Shown: positions 1-8,288, numbered from the stretch's first letter. The stretch: DNA of 32,677 bases from Betaproteobacteria bacterium HGW-Betaproteobacteria-8 (GCA_002842135.1 PHCD01000007.1:1-32677), one strand, 5' to 3'. Notes: generated from the letters alone by a model not told the origin. Made by a program: numbers and translations.

Positions 1-2654
1 GCGGCGTCGGTCTTGGCGCCCTTGTAGCCGTAGGCGGCATCGACTGCGGCATCCAGCGCCTGATGCGCTTTCAGCAGGTTGGCGGGCATGGTCAGCGGGT
101 CGTAGAGATCGGCAAGCGAAGCGCCCGGATGCGCGGCACGGGCATCGAGCACGCCCTGCGCGGCGGCTTCGATGACGGTGCGTTGCTTGTCGGTGGGTTC
201 AGGCCAGGGGAAGTTGTTGTAGACGATGCTGGCGGAGTAACGATAACGGCTTTCCAAGCGACCGCAGACAACTCGCAACCACGCGTTGTGCATCGTCGAT
301 GTAAGGATGCCGAAGTGAATCAGGGTAGCGTCCGGAAGAATATAAATTTGATTTGACGCAATAACCGTCTTTGGTAAGAAGGCAATAGGCAGATAGCGGC
401 GATTCTCGGATGATGTGGTTGGTAATGCTAGATAGTTGGCATCTGGCTGGCGCACTTCCGCAAAGAATGCAGGTGTAGCAGCCAGTTTTCGAGTAGTTTC
501 TCGATTACTTTTTTCTCGCCATTGCCTCACAGACTCAATACGCTGCCTAATTGCATGCATTTTACGAATATCTTCAGGCTTTGCATCAGCCAGCCACAAG
601 CAATAACGTTTCTCGTTATGAAGAAGCTCCTGCCCACCAAGAAAAGGCAAGATATAGCCTTCTGCCTCTGAGTGTTGAGCGAGCAATCCCAAGCGATCAT
701 CAGTCGTAAGTGTGTAATGTCCATCATCCAGCGCAAAACTGCCATAGCGAAGTTCGATCACTTTACTGATCGGATGCTTGCGGTTTTCCAGTAAAATATC
801 CTCACCATCCACCAGATATGGATTGATATTCATCACCTTCACCGCGTGAGGTTCCCCCTTGATATCTTCATACTCAAAAATGGTTTTTTCTGCCACTTCA
901 TCAAGACCAAAACCGATGATAACGCAGTGCACGGCAGCCTTGCCGCGCGCCTCGTTATTCCAGCTAAATGTGCGATGGGCAAAATGAATGTGCACACCAT
1001 GCGCCAGCATCCAACCCCATAACACGCCGACCTGCTCGCCCTGTGTAATGCTATTGGTAGAGACGAAAGCGCACCTAATGGACGAGTTGAACTGTGAATA
1101 TTGAGTTGCTTTGATATACCAAGCTGCAACGTAATCAAGCACACCCGAACCTTTTATCCCGTCGAGCAGCGGCTCCAAATCAGCTTTTTGCGATACGTTT
1201 TGTTCCTTCTTACCAATAAACGGCGGATTACCCAGCACATAGCTGCATCGCTCCGGCGGCAGCACATCTGCCCAATCCAGCTGCAGTGCATTGCCGTGCA
1301 CGATGTGCGGCGTGGCCTTGAGCGGGATGCGGGCGAAATAGCTGCCGAATTCCTCAGAGACACGCATGTTCATCTGGTGGTCGGTAAGCCACAGCGCGAC
1401 TTGGGCGATCTGCGCCGGGAATTCCTCGATCTCGATACCGTGGAACTGGTCCACATCGACATTGATGAGTTGCTCTACATCCAGCACCTGCTGGCCGCTG
1501 GCGCGGCTGGCGCGCAGTACTTCCAGCTCCAGCAGGCGCAGTTCGCGGTAGGTGATGACGAGAAAGTTGCCGCAGCCGCAGGCCGGGTCGAAAAAGTTGA
1601 GGCTACGCAGCTTTTTGTGGAACTCGAACAGGCGGTTCTTGTTGTTTTTAACCTTTTCGAACTCCGCCCAAAGCGCATCGAGGAACAGCGGCTTGATGAG
1701 CTTGAGGATGTTCTCTTCCGAGGTGTAGTGCGCGCCGAGGTTGCGCCGCGCCTGTTCGTCCATGATGCTCTGGAACAGGCTGCCGAAGATGGCGGGCGAA
1801 ATGACGCTCCAATCCAGCGCGCAGAGGTCGAGCAGGCTTTCGCGCATCTTGCGGTCGAAACTGGCGGGCGGCAGCATTTCCTCGAACAGTTTGCCGTTGA
1901 TGTAGGCGAATGCCGCCAGGTCTTCATCGAGGTTGGTCAGGCGTTTTTCTGGCGGGGTGTTGAGCACATGGAACAGCGTGGCGATGTGGTGCGCGAGGTC
2001 GCTGCCGTCTTCCGCCGTGCGGTTCTCGATGTAATCCTGAAACTGGCGCTTCTCGAAGATGCTGGTGTCTTCGGCAAACAGGCAGAACAACAGCCGCACC
2101 AGGTAGATCTCCAGCGGCCTGCCCTCGTAACCGACCGCCTTGAGCTGGTCGTGCAGCCGCCCCATACGCTCGGCGGCCTTGATGTTGATGGGGTCTTGCG
2201 GTTTGATGGCCTGTGTCTGGTAACCCGCGATAAAGCCGAACAGTTTTGTGTGTTTGTAGAAGTCGGCAAGGTTCAACTGGCTGACACTTCCAGTTTTCAG
2301 GTCGTGCAGCTCAAATCGCGCAAAATCGCAGACCAATACATACTGCGGCAAGTCACGCTCGGGGATGCCATGAAAATAATCCATAGCCTGCGTATAGGCC
2401 CGGCCGAGGTCCTTGCCGCGCGACTTCATCTCGACCAGCAGGATGCCGGGCCAGAACAGGTCTACATAACCTGCTTTGTCGCCAAGCTTTTTGACCGCGT
2501 GTTCAAACGAGGCGACACGCTTGTTGGTAATGCCGAATACTTCAAAAAAATCGATCAGGAAAGGCTTGGCCTGACTGTCCTCATTGCCAGCGTCTGCCCA
2601 TTGTTTGGAAAACCTGAGGGCGCGGCTTTTGATCTCGTTCCAGGATAAAGGCAT
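1..2654 (-). CDS. MmeI-family (Type IIL-like) fused restriction endonuclease / adenine-N6 DNA methyltransferase, C-terminus beyond the window
   Basis: One frame stays open for 884 codons from the ATG at 2654 to the left edge, so the C-terminus is missing. The N-terminal part carries a PD-(D/E)xK nuclease pattern: VDLFWPG then LLVEMKS, with D65, nine residues, then E75-x-K77. A helical spacer follows. The methyltransferase has motif I FDPACGCGNF (about 355-364) and motif IV NPPF (476-479), the gamma-class adenine-N6 form. Residues about 610-810 should be the target-recognition domain, ending in the family-typical RYSASIVYNNFPWPE. In this family one polypeptide both cuts and methylates, and one recognition domain sets specificity for both, so no separate S subunit is needed. 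The start lies 7 bases after the upstream gene's stop, with a weak GAG ribosome site. About 300-1150 is clearly more AT-rich than the rest. The family is secure; nuclease activity is inferred from intact motifs, and the target site is unknown. Confidence 0.88.
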   Translation of the reverse strand, partial: MPLSWNEIKSRALRFSKQWADAGNEDSQAKPFLIDFFEVFGITNKRVASFEHAVKKLGDKAGYVDLFWPGILLVEMKSRGKDLGRAYTQAMDYFHGIPERDLPQYVLVCDFARFELHDLKTGSVSQLNLADFYKHTKLFGFIAGYQTQAIKPQDPINIKAAERMGRLHDQLKAVGYEGRPLEIYLVRLLFCLFAEDTSIFEKRQFQDYIENRTAEDGSDLAHHIATLFHVLNTPPEKRLTNLDEDLAAFAYINGKLFEEMLPPASFDRKMRESLLDLCALDWSVISPAIFGSLFQSIMDEQARRNLGAHYTSEENILKLIKPLFLDALWAEFEKVKNNKNRLFEFHKKLRSLNFFDPACGCGNFLVITYRELRLLELEVLRASRASGQQVLDVEQLINVDVDQFHGIEIEEFPAQIAQVALWLTDHQMNMRVSEEFGSYFARIPLKATPHIVHGNALQLDWADVLPPERCSYVLGNPPFIGKKEQNVSQKADLEPLLDGIKGSGVLDYVAAWYIKATQYSQFNSSIRCAFVSTNSITQGEQVGVLWGWMLAHGVHIHFAHRTFSWNNEARGKAAVHCVIIGFGLDEVAEKTIFEYEDIKGEPHAVKVMNINPYLVDGEDILLENRKHPISKVIELRYGSFALDDGHYTLTTDDRLGLLAQHSEAEGYILPFLGGQELLHNEKRYCLWLADAKPEDIRKMHAIRQRIESVRQWREKSNRETTRKLAATPAFFAEVRQPDANYLALPTTSSENRRYLPIAFLPKTVIASNQIYILPDATLIHFGILTSTMHNAWLRVVCGRLESRYRYSASIVYNNFPWPEPTDKQRTVIEAAAQGVLDARAAHPGASLADLYDPLTMPANLLKAHQALDAAVDAAYGYKGAKTDA

Positions 2655-2661
2655 GTAAGCT

Positions 2662-3030
2662 CTAATCGACTATTCTGACATTGGTAATAAAGTAGCCTGT
2701 GTCGCCAAAACAGCTCGTAGGGATGCCGACGTGTTCGTCATAGACCAGGCTGACTTTCTTGCCGAGGGTATCGTTGATCTTTTTGGCCACCGCATCGTCA
2801 TGCACGGTGAAATAGAACTTTTCTGTAAGGGTGCCGGGAATATTGATAATGGCCAGCTCACCTTCCCAGGTTTTACAGACCCAGCCCTTTTTGGAGAACT
2901 TTTGCACATAACCGGCACGTTCACCGTTGGAATAGGACCAGGTCAGTGCCAGCCAGGTGTAAGCCGCAAATAGCGCGACAAACAAGACCAGGAGCAATGC
3001 AGCCCAGTGGACAATGCCCTTCTGTTTCAT
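2662..3030 (-). CDS. small membrane-anchored protein of unknown function
   Basis: The product is 122 residues. A short basic start (MKQKG) leads into one hydrophobic segment at about 9-31, giving an N-in membrane anchor or uncleaved signal. The remaining 90 residues are polar and presumably periplasmic. They contain two cysteines (in WVCKTWEGEL and TSCFGD) that could form a disulphide. I recognise no catalytic motif and assign no function. The general look, a Trp/Cys-containing beta-rich domain behind one membrane segment, resembles conserved hypothetical proteins of proteobacteria. It lies 61 bases downstream of amiC and 7 bases upstream of the restriction-modification gene on the same strand. 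Co-transcription is possible, but a functional link to restriction is not implied. The coding call rests on the continuous frame, the membrane segment and the tight fit between neighbours. Confidence 0.75.
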   Translation of the reverse strand: MKQKGIVHWAALLLVLFVALFAAYTWLALTWSYSNGERAGYVQKFSKKGWVCKTWEGELAIINIPGTLTEKFYFTVHDDAVAKKINDTLGKKVSLVYDEHVGIPTSCFGDTGYFITNVRIVD

Positions 3031-3046
3031 TTTCGGCTCCCCTTTA

Positions 3047-3097
3047 TTGTTGGTTTTGTTGTTGGTTTTGCTATTGATTTATTCTGCTGATTTATTC
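3047..3097. repeat. two short tandem direct repeats at the amiC 3' end
   Basis: A 12-base unit, TTGTTGGTTTTG, is repeated perfectly at 3047-3058 and 3059-3070. Beside it TGATTTATTC occurs at 3075-3084 and again at 3088-3097, separated by three bases. The second pair spans the amiC stop codon (3092-3094). The pattern looks like replication slippage in the spacer between amiC and the small membrane-protein gene. No function is evident. Confidence 0.8.
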
Positions 3098-4405
3098 AGC
3101 GGCAATTCTGGTTCTTGTCAGCGCCGGGTTGCTGTCGAAATACTTCTTGATGCCGGCAAAAATGGAGGCTGCCATCTTTTCCTGGTAGGCCGGGTCATTG
3201 AGTTTCTTTTCTTCTTCCGGATTGCTGATAAAGGCTGTCTCAACCAGGATCGAAGGGATATCGGGCGCTTTGAGCACGGCAAAACCAGCCTGCTCTACAC
3301 GTGGCTTGTGCAGATTGTTGATGTCGCCGATATGACCCAGCACCGCCTTGCCAAGCTTGAGGCTGTCATTGATGGTGGCGGTCTGCGAGAGATCGAGCAA
3401 GGTGCGCGCCAGATGCGGGTCTTGCACATTGATGCTGACACCGCCTATCAGGTCGGATTCGTTCTCCTTTTGCGCCAGGTAACGTGCGGATGCACTGGTG
3501 GCACCGCGTTCAGACAGGGCAAATACCGAGGAACCGTTTGCCTGCGGCCGGGTGAAGGCATCTGCATGAATGGAGACAAACAGGTCGGCCTGCACTTTGC
3601 GTGCCTTGACGACGCGACGGTTCAATGGGATGAAGTAATCGCCGTCACGGGTCAGGATGCCGCGCATATTGGGTTCCTTATCGATCAACTCCTTGAGCTT
3701 TTTGGAAATAGCGAGCGTGATGTGCTTTTCGTAAGAGCCGCGTGCGCCCCTGGCGCCGGGGTCTTCACCGCCGTGGCCGGCATCAATCGCGATGGTGATC
3801 AGGCGGCCATTCGGCAGTTTATCCGGGGCTGGCACTTGTGGTGTTGCTTCCTGCGTTGGCGCATCCTGCAAGACAGGCGGCACCGGAGTGACACTTGAAT
3901 CCGGTGCAACGACACCCTGCGTTGTGTCTGAATCTTCTGCTGCAGGCGGTGTCCCTGATGAACCAAGTTGCTGCACCAGGGCCATCAGCGGGTCAACCAG
4001 TGGGTAGATATCCAGCACCAGGCGATGGTTGTATTCGCCTGCTGGCGGCAAGGAGAACATCTCCGGACGTATCTCGGATTTGAGATCGACCACTACACGC
4101 ACTACCCCGGGTTTGAAGTTGCCGACCCGCACAGCCTTGATGTAAGGGTCGCTGGCAAGGATCTTGTCACTGAGGCTTTTTAGCGCCGGGCTGATCTCGG
4201 CTTCTTGCAGGTCGATGACCAGGCGGGCGGGGTCCTGCAGGATAATCATGCTGTGGTTGATCGACTGACCGGCTTCGAAAGTGATGCGGGTGTAATCGGG
4301 GGCTGGCCAGACACGGGTTGCGGTGATGTTGAGGGCGGCCTGCGAGACGGTGGCCAGCAACATCAATGTGCAGAAAAGCCATGTTTTGGTCAGTAATCTA
4401 GTCAT
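3092..4405 (-). CDS. amiC: N-acetylmuramoyl-L-alanine amidase, AMIN plus Amidase_3, AmiC type
   Basis: This periplasmic zinc amidase cleaves the bond between N-acetylmuramic acid and the stem peptide, splitting septal peptidoglycan so daughter cells separate. The 437-residue protein starts with a signal peptide (cleavage probably after SQA, residue 23). An AMIN domain at about 25-135 targets septal peptidoglycan, and a Pro/Ala/Thr-rich linker covers about 148-197. The catalytic domain runs from about 202 to the end. All four expected zinc or catalytic positions are present: H211 in IDAGHGGEDPGA, E226 in SYEKHITL, H280 in SIHADAF and E389 in ILVETAFISNP. Length and domain order match AmiC/AmiB. 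It follows tsaE on the same strand by 19 bases, the common betaproteobacterial tsaE-amiC arrangement, so co-transcription is likely. Activation by an EnvC/NlpD-type partner is family knowledge; no such gene is in the window. Confidence 0.95.
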   Translation of the reverse strand: MTRLLTKTWLFCTLMLLATVSQAALNITATRVWPAPDYTRITFEAGQSINHSMIILQDPARLVIDLQEAEISPALKSLSDKILASDPYIKAVRVGNFKPGVVRVVVDLKSEIRPEMFSLPPAGEYNHRLVLDIYPLVDPLMALVQQLGSSGTPPAAEDSDTTQGVVAPDSSVTPVPPVLQDAPTQEATPQVPAPDKLPNGRLITIAIDAGHGGEDPGARGARGSYEKHITLAISKKLKELIDKEPNMRGILTRDGDYFIPLNRRVVKARKVQADLFVSIHADAFTRPQANGSSVFALSERGATSASARYLAQKENESDLIGGVSINVQDPHLARTLLDLSQTATINDSLKLGKAVLGHIGDINNLHKPRVEQAGFAVLKAPDIPSILVETAFISNPEEEKKLNDPAYQEKMAASIFAGIKKYFDSNPALTRTRIAAE

Positions 4406-4424
4406 CTTGTTGCGTTGGCTACTT

Positions 4425-4883
4425 TCATTCTTGAACTAAACATTCTTGCGCCAGGCTTGAGTTTGCCCTGATTCTTAACATTCTGCCATTATCTTGCGGC
4501 AGCAGGCTAACATCCATATCCGCTTGTGGAATCAAGTCCCCGGCCTTTTCCGGCCATTCCACCAGGCAGATGCTCTGCGGATTGAAGTAATCCCTGAACC
4601 CCGCAGCATCCCATTCTTCTGGATCTATAAATCTATATAAGTCAAAGTGATATATATTTAACCTCGAAATCACATAAGGTTCAACCAAGGTATAGGTCGG
4701 GCTTTTCACCTTGCCTGCATACCCCAAACCGTGCAACAAGCCGCGTACAAAAGTCGTTTTGCCTGCGCCCAGGTCACCATGCAGGTAGATGGTGAGACCG
4801 GACTTCAGCCTGCTGGCTAAGTCGGCACCTGCCGCCAACGTCGCTGCCTCATCGGCAAGGTACAGTGTAAAATCTTCAGCCAT
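4425..4883 (-). CDS. tsaE: tRNA threonylcarbamoyladenosine biosynthesis ATPase TsaE
   Basis: TsaE is the ATPase that supports TsaB/TsaD in placing threonylcarbamoyl on A37 of ANN-decoding tRNAs in the cytoplasm. The product is 152 residues, the family's usual length. The Walker A loop GDLGAGKTT lies at about 36-44, followed by the family signature SPTYTLVEPY (61-70). HFDLYRF supplies the conserved Asp after the strand, and CLVEWPEKAG is the Walker-B-like region with the conserved W-P. The gene starts at ATG 4883, immediately abutting the queG ATG on the other strand, so its promoter must lie inside queG. amiC follows 19 bases downstream. No good ribosome-binding site is visible before the start. 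The next possible starts would remove conserved N-terminal residues, so 4883 is preferred. Confidence 0.95.
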   Translation of the reverse strand: MAEDFTLYLADEAATLAAGADLASRLKSGLTIYLHGDLGAGKTTFVRGLLHGLGYAGKVKSPTYTLVEPYVISRLNIYHFDLYRFIDPEEWDAAGFRDYFNPQSICLVEWPEKAGDLIPQADMDVSLLPQDNGRMLRIRANSSLAQECLVQE

Positions 4884-5945
4884 ATGAACCCGAACGACTT
4901 ATCCGGCCTTGCCGCCGACATCAAACGCTGGGGCCTCGAGCTGGGCTTTGGCGCAGTCGGCATTACCGACACCGACTTGAGTCAGGCCGAGCAGGGGCAT
5001 CGCGATTGGCTGGCAAAGGGTTTTCATGGTGCTATGGATTATATGGCAAAACATGGCGATAAACGAACCCGCCCTGCCGAGCTGGTGCCCGGCACGGTAC
5101 GCGTGATTTCCGTGCGCATGGACTACCTGCCGCCAGCCGCCGCAGACAGCACAGCCACGATGCAAGACGGCAAAAAGGCGTTTATCTCACGCTATGCGCT
5201 GGGGCGCGATTACCACAAGGTGTTACGAAACCGCATGCAGAAGCTGTGCGACAGGATTGCACAGGAAGCCGGCGGCTTCGGTTATCGCGTCTTTACCGAT
5301 AGTGCACCGGTGCTGGAAGTGGCCTTGGCAGAGAAAGCCGGGCTGGGCTGGCGCGGCAAGCACACCCTGCTATTGTCACGCGAGGCCGGCTCCTGGTTCT
5401 TTCTGGGCGAGATCTACACGGACTTGCCATTGCCAATCGACACCCAAGGCCAGAACCATTGCGGCACCTGCACGGCCTGCATCGACGTCTGCCCGACCCG
5501 GGCCATTGTTGCGCCTTACGAAGTCGATGCGCGACGCTGCATCTCCTACCTGACGATAGAGCTGAAGGAAAGTATCCCGGAAGACTTGCGGCCGCTGATC
5601 GGCAACCGCATCTACGGTTGCGACGATTGCCAGATCTGCTGTCCCTGGAACCGCTTCGCGCACTTGACCGAAGCCGATGACTTCCATGTCCGCCACGGGC
5701 TGGACGATGTCTCACTGGTGGAACTTTTCGGCTGGGATGAAGCCACATTCAGGCAGCGAATGGCGGGTAGCGCCATCTACCGCATAGGTTATGCGCAGTG
5801 GTTACGCAATATAGCGGTAGGTTTGGGCAATGCGCCGGGCACACCGGCGGTGATTGGCGCACTGGAGGCAAGAAGCCAGGATGAATCTGAAATGGTGCGA
5901 GAACATGTTGCCTGGGCCTTGGCCCAGCATGGGGTAAAACGATAG
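4884..5945 (+). CDS. queG: epoxyqueuosine reductase QueG
   Basis: QueG carries out the last step of queuosine synthesis, reducing epoxyqueuosine to queuosine in tRNAs with GUN anticodons, using cobalamin and two [4Fe-4S] clusters. The product is 353 residues. The N-terminal cobalamin-binding part includes the proposed proton donor Asp at about 139 in FTDSAPVLE and the GLGWRGKHTLLL segment. The ferredoxin-like part has C193GTCTACIDVC203 plus P-T for one cluster and C246DDCQICCPWN, with C219, for the second. All cluster cysteines appear present. A HEAT-like C-terminal segment (ARSQDESEMVREHVAWAL) matches longer proteobacterial QueG. The ATG at 4884 is the first base after the divergent tsaE start codon (CATATG), so the promoter must overlap tsaE. 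No ribosome-binding site is obvious. Identification is secure; the exact start is somewhat less so. Confidence 0.95.
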   Translation: MNPNDLSGLAADIKRWGLELGFGAVGITDTDLSQAEQGHRDWLAKGFHGAMDYMAKHGDKRTRPAELVPGTVRVISVRMDYLPPAAADSTATMQDGKKAFISRYALGRDYHKVLRNRMQKLCDRIAQEAGGFGYRVFTDSAPVLEVALAEKAGLGWRGKHTLLLSREAGSWFFLGEIYTDLPLPIDTQGQNHCGTCTACIDVCPTRAIVAPYEVDARRCISYLTIELKESIPEDLRPLIGNRIYGCDDCQICCPWNRFAHLTEADDFHVRHGLDDVSLVELFGWDEATFRQRMAGSAIYRIGYAQWLRNIAVGLGNAPGTPAVIGALEARSQDESEMVREHVAWALAQHGVKR

Positions 5946-5975
5946 TGTAAAAGCGATGAGGACAAGCTGAAGGAC

Positions 5976-6020
5976 TAAAGCAAAACTGGCTGAAGCAAAA
6001 CCAGCTGAAGCAAAACTGAA
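5976..6020. repeat. three imperfect 15-base tandem repeats
   Basis: Three consecutive 15-base units occupy 5976-5990, 5991-6005 and 6006-6020. All fit T(A/G)AAGCAAAAC followed by a variable TGGC/CAGC/TGAA, and a decayed fourth copy follows (AAGTAAAACTG). They lie in the 112-base spacer between the queG stop and the stop of the convergent secreted-protein gene. No open frame of note runs through them. Slippage-generated spacer DNA is the simplest reading. Confidence 0.75.
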
Positions 6021-6057
6021 AAGTAAAACTGATTAGCCGGGCAGAAACCTGGCCAGC

Positions 6058-6510
6058 CTACTTGGCCTTGGGCTTTTCCGGCTTGTGCATCAGGCAGGTT
6101 TCGCTACCGTAGTTGCCGCCGAAATCATCCGGCTCGAAGTACTGATTACGAAAACTCCAGCGGCCACGCGACTCGCGCTTGGTGGTCGCCAGGCCGGTAG
6201 TAGGCTCACCCTTGCGGCGGACGGTATCCAGATAGTAACTAGCGGCCAGTTGATTGCCGACTGATACGGCATTGCCATAGAACTTGACCCCATTTTCGGT
6301 CTCTGCGGTGTATTCATATGCACCGAACCGGCCGGTGCTGGCAACCAGGTTCAGCCTGAGTGTAACTTCTACCTTGTACTTGCCGACTTTCTGGTTTTCA
6401 CCCTCGCAACTGTATTTGCCGCTGTAATTCACACCGGTGAAGGCAGGCTGGGCATGGGCGAGCGTGTTGAAACATGCAAAAAATATGAATACAGAAATGA
6501 GTTGTTTCAT
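6058..6510 (-). CDS. small secreted protein of unknown function
   Basis: From ATG 6510 the product is 150 residues, beginning with a clear Sec signal peptide: MKQ, a hydrophobic core ISVFIFFACF, and a cleavage site after AHA. The mature protein has two cysteines (YSCEGENQ and GSETCLMH), which could form a disulphide, with alternating beta-prone stretches and a Lys/Pro-rich tail. I recognise no domain. The overall look, a short periplasmic beta-rich protein, gives no safe function. The frame extends upstream to 6594, but that extension would put 28 charged residues ahead of the signal peptide, so 6510 is preferred. There is no clear ribosome-binding site at either start. The gene is convergent with queG and divergent from the GH17 gene, and looks monocistronic. 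Confidence 0.72.
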   Translation of the reverse strand: MKQLISVFIFFACFNTLAHAQPAFTGVNYSGKYSCEGENQKVGKYKVEVTLRLNLVASTGRFGAYEYTAETENGVKFYGNAVSVGNQLAASYYLDTVRRKGEPTTGLATTKRESRGRWSFRNQYFEPDDFGGNYGSETCLMHKPEKPKAK

Positions 6511-6713
6511 GCGTTTTTTTAAAAAATGGTTGTATCTATTCGAAGGGCGCATTGTATCGCGAGAACGCGACTCGAACCATTTGTTTTTCAACATTTTTTT
6601 GTGTTGCTCAAAGAGGTGGATTATGATGTCGCTTGCCCGAACAAGAGCACTGCATTTTAAGTTTCCCCTGATTTTTAAACCCAGATTCCCTGTAATCTCT
6701 CGATGGATTTTTC

Positions 6714-8288
6714 ATGCCCCGTCAAAAGCTTTGGTTGTTCAGTTGTTTAAATCTCATTCTCCTGCTCTCACTTTCATTCTGGCTCTGGTCGCAAAACCAG
6801 CCGGTTGAGTTAGCCAAACCGGCGCTCCCTGAAAACCAGAAGCTGCAATGCGCTTCTTACGCACCCTACTACACCAAAGGCCAGAGCCCCTTCATCAAGG
6901 GCACGGTGATCAGTCCTGAGCAAATCGAACACGACCTGGCATTGCTGGCGGATCGCTTTGATTGCGTCCGTACCTATTCAGTAGGACAAGGCTTGCATCA
7001 TGTGCCGGAAACAGCCAGCAAACTGGGTATGGAAGTCATACTCGGGGTGTGGATAGGCTGGACGGATGCCGAGAATAATCGCGAGCTGACGCTAGGGTTG
7101 AAGCTCGCCAACCAATATCCGGAAGTCATCCGGGCCGTGGTCGTCGGCAATGAGGTGCTGCTACGCAAGGAGCAGACACCGGCAAAGCTGCGCGCCTATC
7201 TCAAACGCGCCAAGGACAGTACCAGCGTGCCCATCACTTACGCCGATGTCTGGGAATACTGGATAAAATACCAGTCGATGGAAGGTTCTGTCGATTTTGT
7301 CACAGCGCATGTGCTGCCTTACTGGGAGGACGACCCGCAATCGATAGAGGCGGCGATTCTGCACGCCAGCAATGTTATGAAGGTGCTGGATGCAACATTC
7401 AGCAAGCCCATACTGATAGGCGAAACAGGCTGGCCGAGCGAGGGACGGCACCGCAATGCATCGGCCCCGAGCCTGGTGAACCAGGCACGTTATATACGTG
7501 AGTTTTTGCAGGTCGCACAGGAAAAACAATGGAATTACAACCTGATAGAAGCCTTCGACCAACCCTGGAAACGCGTGCTTGAGGGTACGGTGGGCGGACA
7601 TTGGGGGCTGTACGACAGCCAGCTCAACGCCAAATTCTCACTGACAGAAGCGGTTGCAGAAAGAAATGATGGCTGGCATCTGTACCTCTCTGCCGCATTG
7701 GGCGTGCTGGTTTTCAGCCTGCTAGCCCTGTTCCGGCAATCCACAGGCGCCAGCAAATCCGCCAACCTGTTTGCAGTAATACCATTAGGTGCGATTGCCG
7801 GTGCTATCGCATATCTGCAGCTCGGCTACCTGGTATTGGCCTGCAGGGACATCTATGAATGGCTGGCATTGGGCGGCCTTGCCGTAGCTGGCTGGGTGGG
7901 TGTTCTGGCCCTGCCCGCATTCCTGCTGTCTGGCAGCAGCCGGGCAAGGACATGGATGCATGCCAGCCTCTGGCTGCTGGCCATTGCAGCCCTGACCGGC
8001 AGCCTGTTGTTGCTTCTGGATGGCAGGTATCGCGACTTCCCTATCAGCCTGTTTGTGTTGCCATGCCTGCAATTCGGCCTGGTGTTGCTGGCTGCCGGGT
8101 TCAGTATCGGCCGTTTGCCAAAACGCTATGTTCAAATACTGGCAACCTCCATTCTGGCCAATATTGCCCTGCTGTTCATTGAACCCCTGAATTTGCAAGC
8201 CTGGGCCTGGTTAGCTTTAAACTTGCTGCTGCTGGCTGCCGGATTTCATAAAAACCATTCATCGAGCACACCGAACCAACACCCATGA
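6714..8288 (+). CDS. membrane-bound GH17-family beta-1,3-glucan hydrolase or transglycosylase
   Basis: The product is 524 residues. One membrane segment (about 8-26) leads into a GH17 TIM-barrel domain at about 45-315. The acid/base glutamate sits in VVVGNEVLL (E147) and the nucleophile in IGETGWPSE (E237), both matching GH17. EAFDQPWK is the conserved aromatic loop. The last 200 residues (from about 323) contain five to seven hydrophobic segments and no recognised domain. GH17 enzymes act on beta-1,3-glucans, and bacterial members linked to ndvB-type synthases tend to be transglycosylases that elongate, branch or cyclise chains rather than simple hydrolases. The catalytic domain should face the periplasm. 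The stop overlaps the next gene's start by four bases (ATGA), so translation is probably coupled. The start is supported by the N-terminal membrane segment, though the ribosome site is weak. Whether it hydrolyses or transfers cannot be decided here. Confidence 0.85.
   Translation: MPRQKLWLFSCLNLILLLSLSFWLWSQNQPVELAKPALPENQKLQCASYAPYYTKGQSPFIKGTVISPEQIEHDLALLADRFDCVRTYSVGQGLHHVPETASKLGMEVILGVWIGWTDAENNRELTLGLKLANQYPEVIRAVVVGNEVLLRKEQTPAKLRAYLKRAKDSTSVPITYADVWEYWIKYQSMEGSVDFVTAHVLPYWEDDPQSIEAAILHASNVMKVLDATFSKPILIGETGWPSEGRHRNASAPSLVNQARYIREFLQVAQEKQWNYNLIEAFDQPWKRVLEGTVGGHWGLYDSQLNAKFSLTEAVAERNDGWHLYLSAALGVLVFSLLALFRQSTGASKSANLFAVIPLGAIAGAIAYLQLGYLVLACRDIYEWLALGGLAVAGWVGVLALPAFLLSGSSRARTWMHASLWLLAIAALTGSLLLLLDGRYRDFPISLFVLPCLQFGLVLLAAGFSIGRLPKRYVQILATSILANIALLFIEPLNLQAWAWLALNLLLLAAGFHKNHSSSTPNQHP

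Noticed and set aside
1101..2648. A 515-codon open frame on the plus strand
   Set aside because: It is antisense to the restriction-modification gene, whose protein shows clear nuclease and methyltransferase motifs. The plus-strand product has no recognisable domain.
3014..3898. A 294-codon plus-strand frame
   Set aside because: It is antisense to amiC and crosses the catalytic domain, so it is a shadow.
6437..6808. A plus-strand frame of 123 codons overlapping the GH17 start
   Set aside because: It crosses the secreted-protein gene in antisense and the GH17 gene in another frame, with no domain or ribosome site.
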